Notes: a model not told the origin generated them from the sequence alone. A DNA stretch of 46,819 nucleotides from JBFWUW01 sp050247075 (GCA_050247075.1 JBFWUW010000058.1:1-46819), one strand, 5' to 3'; numbered from the stretch's first letter, positions 8,217-16,653 are shown. Numbers and translations are program-made.

Positions 8217-8252
8217 TGCCCTCTCCCGAAGTACCGGGAGAGGGCATCTTTT
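8217..8252 (+). terminator. Rho-independent terminator
   Basis: A perfect 12-base stem, TGCCCTCTCCCG / CGGGAGAGGGCA, with a 6-base loop (AAGTAC) is followed by TCTTTT. It probably ends transcription from the histone-like gene about 110 bases upstream. It is the best terminator in the window. Confidence 0.75.
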
Positions 8253-8356
8253 CGTCGCGCCACCAAGAACAACCCGGTTAGAACATCAACTCAGCTGGTC
8301 CATTCGCTGCTTGACTGGTCCAGCTACCCGTCGTTCTTGCCTTGGCCAAGTGACAC

Positions 8357-8391
8357 AAGCTGACGGCTGCAAGCTTTTCCGCTGACAGCTT
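8357..8391. repeat. Family A repeat, single arm
   Basis: AAGCTGACGGCTGCAAGCTT followed by TTCCGCTGACAGCTT matches the right arm of the copies at 3713 and 1285. No left arm is seen. It lies just beyond the 3' end of the stress-protein gene. Confidence 0.6.
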
Positions 8392-8422
8392 CCTTACCGA
8401 CCACTTCCTTGCTTGCCTGATC

Positions 8423-8866
8423 TTACGATGCCGCCTCGACCGCCTTGGGTTCCTTGAACGTCAGCACGGGGCACGGCGATTGCCGCACGATCGACTCGGC
8501 CACGCTCCCCATTAGGAAGCGGGTTAAGCCGGTTCGGCCGTGCGTTCCCAATACGATCATGTCGGCCTTCTCATTGACGGCAAACTCCACCACCGCGCCG
8601 GCCGGGTCGCCCGCCAGCAGCCGATGTTCAAAGGGAACCGCCGGGTCGGTCGGTTTGACGGCATGCAGCATTTTTAGCAAGGCTTCGGTATTGGGCTCTG
8701 GGATGCCGTAGTACATTTCGCCCCCGCCATACGCCAACGGCGGTTCCTCGACATGCACAAAGTACAGCGTCGCCCCCATATCGCGAGCCAGTGCGGTGGC
8801 ATACGCTAATGCCGAATCGCTGGAGCTGGAAAAATCGGTCGGAAAGATGATTTTCTGGGCACGCAT
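8423..8866 (-). CDS. Universal stress protein, single UspA domain
   Basis: Encodes 147 residues, the usual length for a single-domain Usp. The start MRAQKIIFPTDFSSSSDSAL holds the first strand and the Asp that contacts ATP. Residues 107-121 (GTHGRTGLTRFLMGS) match the G-2x-G-9x-G-(S/T) ATP-binding signature, so it is of the ATP-binding class. It is cytoplasmic and probably dimeric. Family members respond to starvation or oxidative and respiratory stress. It is divergent from a tandem-domain stress protein at 9397, and the 530-base region between them may carry shared control sites, including an imperfect palindrome at 8898. Confidence 0.9.
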   Translation of the reverse strand: MRAQKIIFPTDFSSSSDSALAYATALARDMGATLYFVHVEEPPLAYGGGEMYYGIPEPNTEALLKMLHAVKPTDPAVPFEHRLLAGDPAGAVVEFAVNEKADMIVLGTHGRTGLTRFLMGSVAESIVRQSPCPVLTFKEPKAVEAAS

Positions 8867-9396
8867 GACGTTCTCCTTTCAGGTTGATTGAGAAACGTAG
8901 GGCGCTAGCACCCTATTGAACACGCCGCAATCATCATGCTTGGCCTTCCACCCGCGCGGACGGCCCATTGCCGCGTAGTACGCTCTGCGGACTCTCCACG
9001 CATTATATGCATTTACGGTGCCAGTTTGCGCGTTTTTGGCGTCTGCCTGCCGCGGGGCGGCTGTTACGCGGGCTTATACGTGTGTGGCAGCGGTGGAACA
9101 TGAGCGGAGGACAACACCGTTTCGGCCAAGCCGCGTATGCTTCCAGGCTGAGCCATTTCGCACGTAAAGAGCGCAACCGGGCGACTACGCACATGCCGCC
9201 AGCGCGGCGAAGAACGCTCGTTTTCGCGCCTATCGGCTTTCCCTCGGCTGTTGCGCCGTTTCGCACGCCATCGAATGGGTACGGCGCGCGAATTGCTTTT
9301 TAGATGTGCGCGGGCCGTTGTCGCGAAATCTGGCGTATGGCCAAACGCCCGTCGCCGAAGATTGTCGGTGTCATCTGGAATCGGAGTAACTTGACC
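8867..9396. other. Intergenic region between divergent stress-protein genes
   Basis: There are 530 bases with no convincing gene; a 111-codon open frame (8968-9303) lacks protein character. Apart from the palindrome at 8898-8915, nothing was recognised. Promoters for both stress proteins should lie here. Confidence 0.5.
8898..8915. promoter_or_regulatory. Imperfect palindrome, possible operator
   Basis: TAGGGCGCTAGCACCCTA is an 18-base palindrome with one mismatched pair. It sits 32-49 bases upstream of the universal stress protein start. Position and symmetry suit a dimeric regulator, but no known consensus is matched. Confidence 0.3.
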
Positions 9397-10320
9397 ATGA
9401 AATGCCTGATTGCCGTTGATGGCTCTCCTGGAAGCCTGGCCGCGACCCAACTGGCTGGCATGCTGCTCGACGAACATGCCGATTCCGTGGCCTTCTATTA
9501 CTTGCCGGCCCCGGTGAAGGTACCAGCGGACGCAGCGCGCCACGCCGGGGTCGTCGAACGCACACGAAAGTCGCTCTGCGATGCGATATTTGCTGAGTCG
9601 GCCGCGGCATTGCCGGCTGGTTTGCGGGCTCGCGCGACGAACATCGTCGGCACCCAGGCTCGCGCGGCTCATGGCATTCTGGTGGCCGCGGCCGAGTGCC
9701 AGGCCGGCTTTATCGCCGTCGGTGCGCGGGGCCTTGGCCCCCTTCGCGGGTTGCTGGTGGGAAGCGTTTCGCAGCGCCTGGCCGCTGAATCGAATCTGCC
9801 TCTGTTGATTGCCCGCGGCCATATTCCGCGAGCGGGCGAGGGCCTGCGAGTCTTACTGGCTTGTGCATCCAGTACGGTTTGCGGGTCGGCCGCCAGGTTT
9901 CTGCACCAGTTGCATTGGCATCCGGAGAGCCGCGGCACGGCCTTGACCGTGGTGGAATCGTCGTTTGGCGGAGAGCTGCCCGACTGGTTGGTGCAACAGG
10001 CCCGCAGTGACGAAACGGAGCAACTAGCCCGGGCCTGGGTGGAAGATCATCGCCGCGAGGTGGCAGCGCAGCGGGAGAGCCTGGCCGCGTTATGCCAAGA
10101 GCTTCCCCAACCATTCCGGCAGTTAGAGCCGCAAGTTGTCGAAGGCCATCCGGCCGAGTCAATTCTGAAGACGGCGGCGGCAACCGGCAGCGATCTGTTG
10201 GTGCTGGGGACGCATCATGCCGCGCCCCTGGTGCGGTTGCTGCTGGGAAGCACGGCGGTCAAGGTACTGGCCCACGCGCCGTGCTCTGTCCTGCTATTGC
10301 CGCACCACGAAACACCGTAA
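9397..10320 (+). CDS. Tandem-domain universal stress protein
   Basis: Encodes 307 residues with two UspA-like domains (about 1-150 and 155-305). Domain 1 starts MKCLIAVDGSPGS and carries VGARGLGPLRGLLVGSVSQ. Domain 2 ends with LGTHHAAPLVRLLLGSTAV. Both keep the G-x-x-G...G-S pattern in altered form: domain 1 is close to the ATP-binding signature, while domain 2 has His-Ala-Ala in place of the second glycine and may not bind ATP. The start ATG at 9397 begins exactly at the first domain; an in-frame GC-rich extension to 9304 is not needed. GGAG lies 11 bases upstream. It is divergent from the single-domain Usp. Confidence 0.88.
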   Translation: MKCLIAVDGSPGSLAATQLAGMLLDEHADSVAFYYLPAPVKVPADAARHAGVVERTRKSLCDAIFAESAAALPAGLRARATNIVGTQARAAHGILVAAAECQAGFIAVGARGLGPLRGLLVGSVSQRLAAESNLPLLIARGHIPRAGEGLRVLLACASSTVCGSAARFLHQLHWHPESRGTALTVVESSFGGELPDWLVQQARSDETEQLARAWVEDHRREVAAQRESLAALCQELPQPFRQLEPQVVEGHPAESILKTAAATGSDLLVLGTHHAAPLVRLLLGSTAVKVLAHAPCSVLLLPHHETP

Positions 10321-10554
10321 GGTGCCGCCCAAGCAGGTGCCGGCGAATTTGCGAAGAGGCATTGCCTACAGGCTCATTGGCGATAAAGCCGCCTCCTTCA
10401 GGGGGCTATCGGACTGCTGTTGGAGAGCCGGGCGGGTATCGGTTATGGTATCGCTCCCCGTCGCACGTTCAACGCGGAGGCGTTGTTTGTGGTGGAGTAT
10501 CGGGCTGCTCCGGGGTGGCCTGGAATTAACCGTGATTCATGGAGGAAACAACCG

Positions 10555-10851
10555 ATGAGTAAGCCAGGTGCCTTGGTGTTTGGTGTGTTGGTGGGTGCCG
10601 CCGCCGTTTATGGGGCCTTGAATTTCCACATTCTACAGACCGATGCTGGCGTGCAGTTTGTCCGCAAGAGCGAGTCGAACTTCAAGGATACCTACGTCGA
10701 TACCCGGCAATTTGGCGTGGGGGATTGGATCGATCACCCGCAACTCGCAGAGGATTTGGTGAGAGCCGGCAAGCAGGACATCATGAGCGATGCCGCGGCC
10801 GAGAGCCTGGAGCAGGGTTTCTCTCGCGCCTTTGGCACCAACCGCCGTTGA
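10555..10851 (+). CDS. Small membrane-anchored protein, unknown function
   Basis: Encodes 98 residues. A single N-terminal hydrophobic segment (ALVFGVLVGAAAVYGAL, residues about 6-22) is followed by a soluble domain rich in charged residues (FVRKSESNFKDTYVDTRQF and so on). Either the segment is a signal anchor or the protein is tethered in the inner membrane. The start is supported by GGAGG at 10541-10545, 9 bases before ATG. No family is recognised. It follows the tandem stress protein by about 230 bases on the same strand. Confidence 0.7.
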   Translation: MSKPGALVFGVLVGAAAVYGALNFHILQTDAGVQFVRKSESNFKDTYVDTRQFGVGDWIDHPQLAEDLVRAGKQDIMSDAAAESLEQGFSRAFGTNRR

Positions 10852-10884
10852 GGAAAGGATGAAGGCGGAAGGATGAAGGATGAA
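10852..10884. repeat. Family C repeat
   Basis: Begins directly after the stop codon of the preceding gene: GGAAAGGATGAAGGCGGAAG, then GATGAAGGATGAA, three GGATGAAGG-like units in tandem. Confidence 0.7.
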
Positions 10885-10920
10885 CGGCGGGTGGCTGGGC
10901 CGCTTGTTCTCCGCGGGATT

Positions 10921-10945
10921 GCCGTCAGGCTGATGGCTTCTTCGC
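10921..10945. repeat. Degenerate family A repeat
   Basis: GCCGTCAGGCTGATGGCTTC resembles a family A right arm and follows a family C run in the same order as at 1220-1320. It is weak on its own. Confidence 0.35.
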
Positions 10946-10963
10946 CGCCAGGCGGAACTTACC

Positions 10964-11830
10964 TTAAGCAACTCGGCGATCGTCAGCATCGGCCTGGCTG
11001 CCGTCGCCGACGGTTGGGGCCGGGTTGTCCTCGTCGACAGTCGGGGCCTGGCTGTCCAGGAACGTCCCCATCCAGCGGTCCCATACATTGAAGAACGCGC
11101 CGAAGTTCCTGTGCATGTTGGTATGGTGGGCGTCATGGTGGGCCACGGTATTGAACCCCTGAAACCAGCGCTGCCGAGAAATGGACCGCGGGACAATCTC
11201 GAAACCCGTATGCCCGCCGGTGTTCATCTGCGTGTCCAGAAACAGAAACAGCAAGATGGCCAGCGGGTGCATCGGCAGGATGGCCACGATCAGCCCCACG
11301 CCAAGAAACTGAACCACGGCTTCCAACGGTTGAAAGGCGTAGATCGACCAGGGAGTGGGATTGACCGAACGATGATGGCCCAAATGCATGTATTTGAAGA
11401 CCGGCCGCCAATGCATGAAGCGATGGGTCCAGTAGAAGTACGTGTCCAGCAGCACAACCGCCAGAAACACGCTAACGAAGAAATACCCGATAAAGTACGA
11501 GCCGAGCTTGAAATAGACGTTGGTATAGCCCGCCCGGTAAAGATGCAGCAATGCTGTCGAGCCGGCCGCGAAAATGGCGATGGTCAGCAGTGACAGCTTG
11601 ACTTCCCGGGCGATTTGGCGACGCGTGGGAAGGCGGTCCTGCAATCGGAGCTGGTCCTTATGCTCGAAATCGCGAACGTGGTAGAACCAGTAATTCAAGC
11701 CTGCTGGCAGCAGATAGCCCGGCACCAGAATAAAACCGAAGAAACCAGCGAACTCGAGAAAAACATTCATAAGAAACTGGCCTGCCACCGAAGAGAAATC
11801 GCACATCCGACCGTGGTGTTTCTCCACCAT
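10964..11830 (-). CDS. Sterol desaturase / fatty acid hydroxylase family membrane di-iron protein
   Basis: Encodes up to 288 residues. The histidine boxes of the superfamily are present: HRFMH (136-140), HLGHH (149-153) and HHDAHH (231-236) with a further His at 240. They bind a di-iron centre that hydroxylates or desaturates lipid substrates. Several membrane segments are visible (about 22-48, 78-96, 110-132, 172-200). The C-terminus has a charged tail. The substrate is unknown and could be a sterol-like, fatty acyl or carotenoid lipid. Start is uncertain: M1 and M21 (at 11770) both lack a Shine-Dalgarno, and M21 starts nearer the first membrane helix. Confidence 0.85.
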   Translation of the reverse strand: MVEKHHGRMCDFSSVAGQFLMNVFLEFAGFFGFILVPGYLLPAGLNYWFYHVRDFEHKDQLRLQDRLPTRRQIAREVKLSLLTIAIFAAGSTALLHLYRAGYTNVYFKLGSYFIGYFFVSVFLAVVLLDTYFYWTHRFMHWRPVFKYMHLGHHRSVNPTPWSIYAFQPLEAVVQFLGVGLIVAILPMHPLAILLFLFLDTQMNTGGHTGFEIVPRSISRQRWFQGFNTVAHHDAHHTNMHRNFGAFFNVWDRWMGTFLDSQAPTVDEDNPAPTVGDGSQADADDRRVA

Positions 11831-11964
11831 TGTGACGTTATTCGGCCATTGTTGGCAAGGTCAGTCCACAAACGAGAGGTTCGGCTCTCATCTGGCGTGA
11901 CCCTCCGTGGCGGCGCGTCGTGTACATTGGGGGACGGCAATGGGGGCTTTGCTTCGCCAATCAT

Positions 11965-12008
11965 CGGCGATGGAATCGCCTCCTACAAACGGCGAATCGC
12001 CTCCTACC
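11965..12008. repeat. Family B repeat, two short tandem units
   Basis: CGGCGATGGAATCGCCTCCTAC is followed 3 bases later by GGCGAATCGCCTCCTAC. Each unit contains a small inverted repeat (GGCGAT/ATCGCC). They lie just upstream of the FMN reductase start. Confidence 0.6.
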
Positions 12009-12057
12009 ATCAAACGAACCGACACCGGCCATCTACCGTCCGACGGAGAGAGATTGC

Positions 12058-12639
12058 ATGTCCGACATTTTGAAGATTCTGGCTTTTGCCGGTAGCACGC
12101 GCAAAGAGTCGTGGAACAAGAAGCTGGTGCAGATTGCGGCGTCCGGCGCGCAGGGGGCGGGTGCCGAGGTGACGCTGCTCGATCTGCGCGACTTGCCACT
12201 GCCGCTGTTTGACGAGGATCTGGAAACGGCCGAGGGGCTGCCGGCCAACGGCCGTCTGCTCAAAGACCTGTTCTTGGACCACGACGGGTTCTTGCTGTCG
12301 TCGCCGGAGTACAACAGTTCGATCAGCGCGGTACTCAAGAACGCTATCGACTGGATCTCGCGCCCCGTTCAAGGCCAGCCGCCGCTGGCCTGTTTCAGCG
12401 GCAAGGCGGCGGCCCTGATGAGCGCCTCGCCCGGCGCGCTGGGGGGCCTGCGCGGGCTGGTGCATGTCCGTTCCATTCTCTCGAATATCAACGTATTGGT
12501 GCTGCCCGACCAGGTGGCCGTGCCCAAAGCGCACGAAGCCTTCGCCGCTGATGGCACGTTAAAAGACCCCAAGCAACATGGTGCCGTGATGGGCCTGGGG
12601 GAAAAGCTGGCGAAGCTGTTGGAAAAATTGCATGGGTAG
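12058..12639 (+). CDS. NADPH-dependent FMN reductase family flavoprotein
   Basis: Encodes 193 residues. ILAFAGSTRKESWNKKL is the phosphate-binding loop for FMN, and SPEYNSSISAVLKNAIDW is the diagnostic conserved segment of this flavodoxin-like family. Proteins of this kind reduce FMN, quinones, azo compounds or metals with NAD(P)H; the physiological electron acceptor cannot be told. The start ATG at 12058 directly precedes the flavodoxin first strand and follows GGAGAG. The in-frame extension to 11920 would translate the upstream family B repeats and is rejected. Confidence 0.9.
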   Translation: MSDILKILAFAGSTRKESWNKKLVQIAASGAQGAGAEVTLLDLRDLPLPLFDEDLETAEGLPANGRLLKDLFLDHDGFLLSSPEYNSSISAVLKNAIDWISRPVQGQPPLACFSGKAAALMSASPGALGGLRGLVHVRSILSNINVLVLPDQVAVPKAHEAFAADGTLKDPKQHGAVMGLGEKLAKLLEKLHG

Positions 12640-12643
12640 TGAA

Positions 12644-12680
12644 ATAGCTGTCAGCCGAGAAGCGGTCAGCTATCAGCTTT
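12644..12680. repeat. Family A repeat
   Basis: TAGCTGTCAGCCGAGAAGC followed by GGTCAGCTATCAGCTTTT. It begins 5 bases after the FMN reductase stop codon, in a convergent gap that also holds family B and C modules. Confidence 0.6.
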
Positions 12681-12762
12681 TTGGGGAGAGAGATTTTTTC
12701 TTTGCAGCGCGGCCGGCAGCGTGGCGCGGCGCAATCCGCGGGTGGGAGTGGTTTTTGTGGAG

Positions 12763-12825
12763 AGCGGATTGCCGACGTCGGGAGACGGCTCCGACAGGCC
12801 GATCGGCGACGGAATCGCCTCTTAC
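12763..12825. repeat. Family B composite element, reverse orientation
   Basis: The 63-base element starts AGCGGATTGCCGACGTCGGG and ends ATCGGCGACGGAATCGCC then TCTTAC. It is the reverse complement arrangement of the copies at 16656 and 26106. Confidence 0.6.
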
Positions 12826-12858
12826 AGCCTTTCACCTTCAACCTTTCGCCTTCCGCCG
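12826..12858. repeat. Family C repeat overlapping a coding end
   Basis: Pyrimidine strand: AGCCTTTCACCTTCAACCTT then TCGCCTTCCGCC. Read on the minus strand it overlaps the last codons and stop of the P-loop ATPase gene (RRKAKG-stop). Confidence 0.55.
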
Positions 12859-13461
12859 TTCGAACTGATCGTACAATGCAAACAACATCTCCCGCATGTC
12901 CCCTTGTTGCCGTTGGAATGCCGCGGAAACGTCGTCCGGGGAAATGGGGGACGATTGCCCGGCTAGTAGCTGATTGACCACGCGTTGGGCCGTGGCGACG
13001 CGCGGGTGGATCTCCATCAAGGTCGGCAGACCCAAGTCGCGATGCGACGTGACGAGCAGTCCACGGCCTTGGCGGCGGCAACGCCAGAATAGCCACTGGC
13101 GGGCTAGCCAAGTGAGTTGTTCGGCTCCATCCAAGAGAACCAGGTTCACGGCAGGGCTGCCCGCCACTGACGGTTGTTTCAACATCCGCCAAAGTTCGTC
13201 CTGGCTCGCCCCGCCATCGCGCAGAACGACCAGGGGCGCGTCAAGGCCGGCACTGGCTAACGCGCCCTGCAAGGCTGCCAGCAGCGTTGATTTGCCGGCA
13301 CCGTGCGGGCCGACGATTTGGCCGCGCCAATGTTGCCGCTGTAGCTGGTCCAGCAGCGATTCGGCCGATGCTCCTTGTTCAAACAGATAGGGCAACGCCC
13401 CCGGCCGCGTGTGGCGCGTGGAGAACGGATTGCCGCGCGGCCGGCCGGAAATCGTGGTCAT
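12838..13461 (-). CDS. P-loop ATPase, third gene of a compact operon
   Basis: Encodes 207 residues. GPHGAGKST is Walker A and NLVLLDGAEQ is a Walker B-like strand with Asp-Gly-Ala-Glu. LLVTSHRDLGLPTL resembles a sensor 1 segment, and the C-terminal helices contain DMREMLFALYDQFERR. The fold looks like small AAA/STAND-type or ExeA-like ATPases but no exact family is recognised. The start is the ATG at 13461, which overlaps the stop of the arrestin-like gene by 4 bases (ATGA), indicating translational coupling. The last codons fall in a family C repeat, so the C-terminal tail may be recently acquired. Confidence 0.8.
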   Translation of the reverse strand: MTTISGRPRGNPFSTRHTRPGALPYLFEQGASAESLLDQLQRQHWRGQIVGPHGAGKSTLLAALQGALASAGLDAPLVVLRDGGASQDELWRMLKQPSVAGSPAVNLVLLDGAEQLTWLARQWLFWRCRRQGRGLLVTSHRDLGLPTLMEIHPRVATAQRVVNQLLAGQSSPISPDDVSAAFQRQQGDMREMLFALYDQFERRKAKG

Positions 13462-13865
13462 GCGGAGGGCTCCTCCGGCAGTTTCGCCGGCGGCACGTTG
13501 CCTAGTTGAAACGGAGCCTCGACCAGCATGTCTTTGCCACGGGGCAGAAAGACCCGCACGCGTACGCACCAATGCAGTTTGACGATGACCCCATCGTAGC
13601 TGAGGGGGCTGTTGGGCAATTCGGTGCTGAACCGGCGGGGCTCCCGAAGGTCGGTGCGGCCGTTCTCAGGCCCGCGGCGTTCAAAGTAATGCACCGCCAG
13701 GTCTTCGTCCCCTGTTCCTTCCGTATACCACATGATGGAAAGTTCAATCGCCTCGATATCGTCGCGCCGCGGGGCATCCAACCGGCACTCGCCGGCCAAC
13801 GTCTCACCGGGGGCGAACGATTGGCGGTCGCCGTCGATCAGCAATTGTACCTGGCAACCATTCAT
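13458..13865 (-). CDS. Arrestin/Spo0M-like beta-sandwich protein
   Basis: Encodes 135 residues starting MNGCQVQLLIDGDRQSFAPG. The pattern of an N-terminal strand, FAPGETLAGECRL, then ELSIMWYTEGTGDEDL and VRVRVFLPRGKDMLVEAPFQL resembles one arrestin-type beta-sandwich, as in Spo0M-like proteins. There is no signal peptide or membrane segment. It sits between the DUF3592 membrane protein and the P-loop ATPase with 4-base ATGA overlaps on both sides. Such adaptors bind partners or membranes; here it may bridge the membrane protein and the ATPase, which is inference only. Confidence 0.72.
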   Translation of the reverse strand: MNGCQVQLLIDGDRQSFAPGETLAGECRLDAPRRDDIEAIELSIMWYTEGTGDEDLAVHYFERRGPENGRTDLREPRRFSTELPNSPLSYDGVIVKLHWCVRVRVFLPRGKDMLVEAPFQLGNVPPAKLPEEPSA

Positions 13866-15193
13866 GCGGCCTGCCCCTGTTGAAGGGGTTGCAGGGAAGG
13901 CCGCACGACAAGCAAGAAGTCGCGCTCGAAGGGGGGCCGGCCCGGTCCCTCGCCGCGCACGATGAGCCGCCAACAGACTTCGTTGTGCCCCGACCGAAAC
14001 GAGTGCATGGCGTGGGCCGGCACCGTAAACTTCACCTCGGCTTCCAACGATGTCTCTGGACGGATCGACGGCTTGTCGAACCGCAGTACGGTTGTTTCGT
14101 ATACTCGGCGCGTGTTGGTGCGCGAGTTGGTCCCTTGTTGAAACGTGGCCCGCTCGTCACAGGCCAGTACCACTTCCAACATCCGCAGATCGAGCCAGCC
14201 CGACTGCGACAGGTTGATGGTGTAGGTCCCCCCCGGATGCAACGGATGGCCGGAAATCTCCAGCAGTGTGGGGCCGAGCCCCGCGTAGCCTCCCACGCGC
14301 CGCACGGTGTAGCGGATCAGATATCCACCCGCCACGGCGAAGGGAATGGCAATGGCGGCCAGCAGCCACTCGGGCTGGTACCTTACGAAGCTTTGCACCA
14401 TCAAGATCAGAAAGAACAGCCCTACCAGATTCCACAGCACGGTCCCCACGATCAGGCTGGCCATGGCACCCGCCACGGTATTGGAAACGGGCAACCGGTA
14501 AGCCAGATGGACGCCGGGGCTATTGGTGAGATCGGCCTCGGTGGGGATGAAGGGATATTCGCTGGACGCCATGACCGTTGGATCGAAGCGGTCTAATTGC
14601 ACCGCGCGTTGCGCCTGCCGGGCGAGCGAAGCCCGGCGCTCGGCCGAAGCTCCCCAGTTGAACCAGGCATAGCCCAAGCCGCTGCCAGAAATGGTGATGA
14701 ACGAGGCAGGCAGCAACAGCATGGCCCAGGCTAGCCAAGCCCGACTGCGATAGACCACCGCCACGGAGGGCCTGTCAGGGTCGTACCAACAGGGAAATTC
14801 TTGCCCCGCCGTAAACCGGGCGATGACGGCTTCTTTGTCTTCTTGTCCGCTGCTGTATCCGCCCCCTTTGAACTGGGCGATGTTATAGGTCCAGATCGTG
14901 TGTTCCTGGCCGTCCAACTCGTATTGAATTTTGACTTCAGGCCGGTAAAGCTTGCCTTCGTCGGTCGTTTTTTCGCCCACCCGCGTGGTGAGAACAGTGC
15001 AGGTATGCGGGCGAAAGTGGCGGTTGGCGCGCCACTCGGGCACAATCTCGGTCCGCACCATGAAGATCAGCAGCAACCAGCCGCCGACAAACAGCGAGGC
15101 CAGAAACAGCATCCAACCAAACGAACCGGTCTGTTGCGAGCCAGTCCGCCGCGAGCCCCGTTTCTTCAGAAAGAATCGAACCCGTCGAGACAC
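13862..15193 (-). CDS. DUF3592-like membrane protein, first gene of the operon
   Basis: Encodes 443 residues. A basic N-terminus (MSRRVRFFLKKRG) is followed by a membrane helix (about 27-46). An extracytoplasmic beta-domain (about 55-150, with YRPEVKIQYELDGQEHT and FPCWYDPDRPSVAVV) is the DUF3592 pattern. Further membrane helices are at about 155-175, 245-275 and 278-298. The C-terminal cytoplasmic region (about 310-430, ending near FERDFLLVVRPSLQ) looks like a beta-sandwich resembling the arrestin-like product of the next gene. The function is unknown. The stop overlaps the next start by 4 bases. Confidence 0.78.
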   Translation of the reverse strand: MSRRVRFFLKKRGSRRTGSQQTGSFGWMLFLASLFVGGWLLLIFMVRTEIVPEWRANRHFRPHTCTVLTTRVGEKTTDEGKLYRPEVKIQYELDGQEHTIWTYNIAQFKGGGYSSGQEDKEAVIARFTAGQEFPCWYDPDRPSVAVVYRSRAWLAWAMLLLPASFITISGSGLGYAWFNWGASAERRASLARQAQRAVQLDRFDPTVMASSEYPFIPTEADLTNSPGVHLAYRLPVSNTVAGAMASLIVGTVLWNLVGLFFLILMVQSFVRYQPEWLLAAIAIPFAVAGGYLIRYTVRRVGGYAGLGPTLLEISGHPLHPGGTYTINLSQSGWLDLRMLEVVLACDERATFQQGTNSRTNTRRVYETTVLRFDKPSIRPETSLEAEVKFTVPAHAMHSFRSGHNEVCWRLIVRGEGPGRPPFERDFLLVVRPSLQPLQQGQAA

Positions 15194-15320
15194 GAAAAGT
15201 TCCTTGAATATCCAGCGTGATGCGGGAGTGGGCGGTGCTACGGCCTTCGCCCCTTGCCGCCAACACGACTATAATCAAATCCGCCGGCGCAGGCGACGGT
15301 TGCGGAATTTGACGCCGAAT

Positions 15321-15350
15321 GCCGTCGGCGATGGAATCGCCTCCTACAAG
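15321..15350. repeat. Family B repeat, short form
   Basis: GCCGTCGGCGATGGAATCGC then CTCCTACAAG. It lies 22 bases upstream of the propeller gene start and is nearly identical to the unit at 11965. Confidence 0.6.
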
Positions 15351-15372
15351 AATTCTTTCCGGGATCATCATC

Positions 15373-16653
15373 ATGCGTTGTATTGCCTTGCCACGCCCCG
15401 CGGGCCGCTGCTGCTGGCTGCTGAGTTGTTTGATAGCGGCCTGGTTGGCTTGGCACGGCAACAGCCCCTTGTTGGCCGGCGAATGGCCGCAAATTCTGGG
15501 CCCGCACCGCGATGGCAAGGCCGCTGACGAAAAACTGGCCGCGAGCTGGCCGGCCGGCGGACCAGCGACCGTGTGGGAACGCCCCGTCGGATCGGGCTGG
15601 TCGGGTGTGGCCGTGGCCGCCGGCCGGTTGATCTTGTTTCATCGCCAGGGCCAGGACGAGATTGTCGAGTCACTCGACCCACGCAGCGGCAAGGAACAGT
15701 GGAAGACGCCTTTTCCCTCGAGATACCAGAACGACATATCGGGCGACAACGGCCCGCGTTGCGTGCCGGTGATTTCTGGCGACGCCGTTTACGTTTACGG
15801 CGCGGAAGGGGACTTGCGCTGCCTGGAACTGGCGACCGGTAAAACTCGTTGGACGCGCGACACCGACAAGGATTTTAGCCCCCCCTCCAGCTACTTTGGC
15901 GCGGGCAGCACGCCGATTGTCGAAGGGGGCAAGTTGCTAGTGAACGTTGGCGGGCGCAAGGGAGCCAGCCTGGTGGCGTTCGATCTGCAAGACGGGCACA
16001 CCGTTTGGAAATCGTTCGACGATGCCGCCAGCTACTCCTCGCCGGCTGCCTTTACCGTCGCGGGTACGCGGCACGTGGTGTTCATCACGCGGCTGCATGT
16101 GGTCTCGGTCAATCCCGAGGATGGCAATGTGCGGTTTAAGTTTCGGTTTGGCGCGCCTGGCCCCACGGTCAATGCCGCCACGCCGCTGCTGCTGGATGGC
16201 AATCTGTTTGTCTCGGCCAACTATGGCGTAGGGGCCGTGTATGCCAAAGTCAGCGACGACAACGCCGAACCGGTCTGGGAGAACGACAACACTCTCTCCA
16301 GCCAATACGCCACCAGCATCGAACATGATGGATATTTGTACGGCATCGACGGCGGCGAAAGCATCGGCGCGGAAACCAGCTTGCGTTGCCTCAAGCCGCA
16401 GTCGGGGGAAGTCGTGTGGCAGCAGCCTTGTTCCAACGGCACGCTGCTGCTGGCCGACGGCAAACTTTTGTTAATGGGCACCGACGGCAAACTGGTCATG
16501 GTCCGCGCTGCGCCTGGCAAATACGAGGAACTGGCATCGTCAAGAATTTTCAAGTCGGTCACGCGACCGCTGCCCGCCCTGGCCAACGGCCTGCTGTACG
16601 TCCGCGACCAAAAGTCATTGAAATGCCTCGACCTGCGGCCTGGTGGCAACTAG
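15373..16653 (+). CDS. Secreted PQQ-binding-like beta-propeller protein
   Basis: Encodes 426 residues. MRCIALPRPAGRCCWLLSCL begins a signal peptide that ends near SPLLAGEWP. The mature part has repeated propeller blades of the type AxDxxxGxxxW: SLDPRSGKEQWKT, LELATGKTRWTRD, AFDLQDGHTVWKS and LKPQSGEVVWQQ. This is the PQQ-like/BamB fold common in planctomycete secreted proteins; many act as scaffolds and do not bind PQQ. No enzyme motif is visible. A longer in-frame start at 15319 would translate part of the family B repeat and is rejected. It is divergent from the DUF3592 operon. Confidence 0.87.
   Translation: MRCIALPRPAGRCCWLLSCLIAAWLAWHGNSPLLAGEWPQILGPHRDGKAADEKLAASWPAGGPATVWERPVGSGWSGVAVAAGRLILFHRQGQDEIVESLDPRSGKEQWKTPFPSRYQNDISGDNGPRCVPVISGDAVYVYGAEGDLRCLELATGKTRWTRDTDKDFSPPSSYFGAGSTPIVEGGKLLVNVGGRKGASLVAFDLQDGHTVWKSFDDAASYSSPAAFTVAGTRHVVFITRLHVVSVNPEDGNVRFKFRFGAPGPTVNAATPLLLDGNLFVSANYGVGAVYAKVSDDNAEPVWENDNTLSSQYATSIEHDGYLYGIDGGESIGAETSLRCLKPQSGEVVWQQPCSNGTLLLADGKLLLMGTDGKLVMVRAAPGKYEELASSRIFKSVTRPLPALANGLLYVRDQKSLKCLDLRPGGN

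Noticed and set aside
8968..9303. 111-codon open frame between stress genes
   Set aside because: No ribosome-binding site, basic shadow-like composition and no motif.
11965..12008. Possible start of a CRISPR array
   Set aside because: There are only two short, unequal units with a 3-base spacing, matching the family B dispersed repeat rather than repeat-spacer structure. No cas gene is present.
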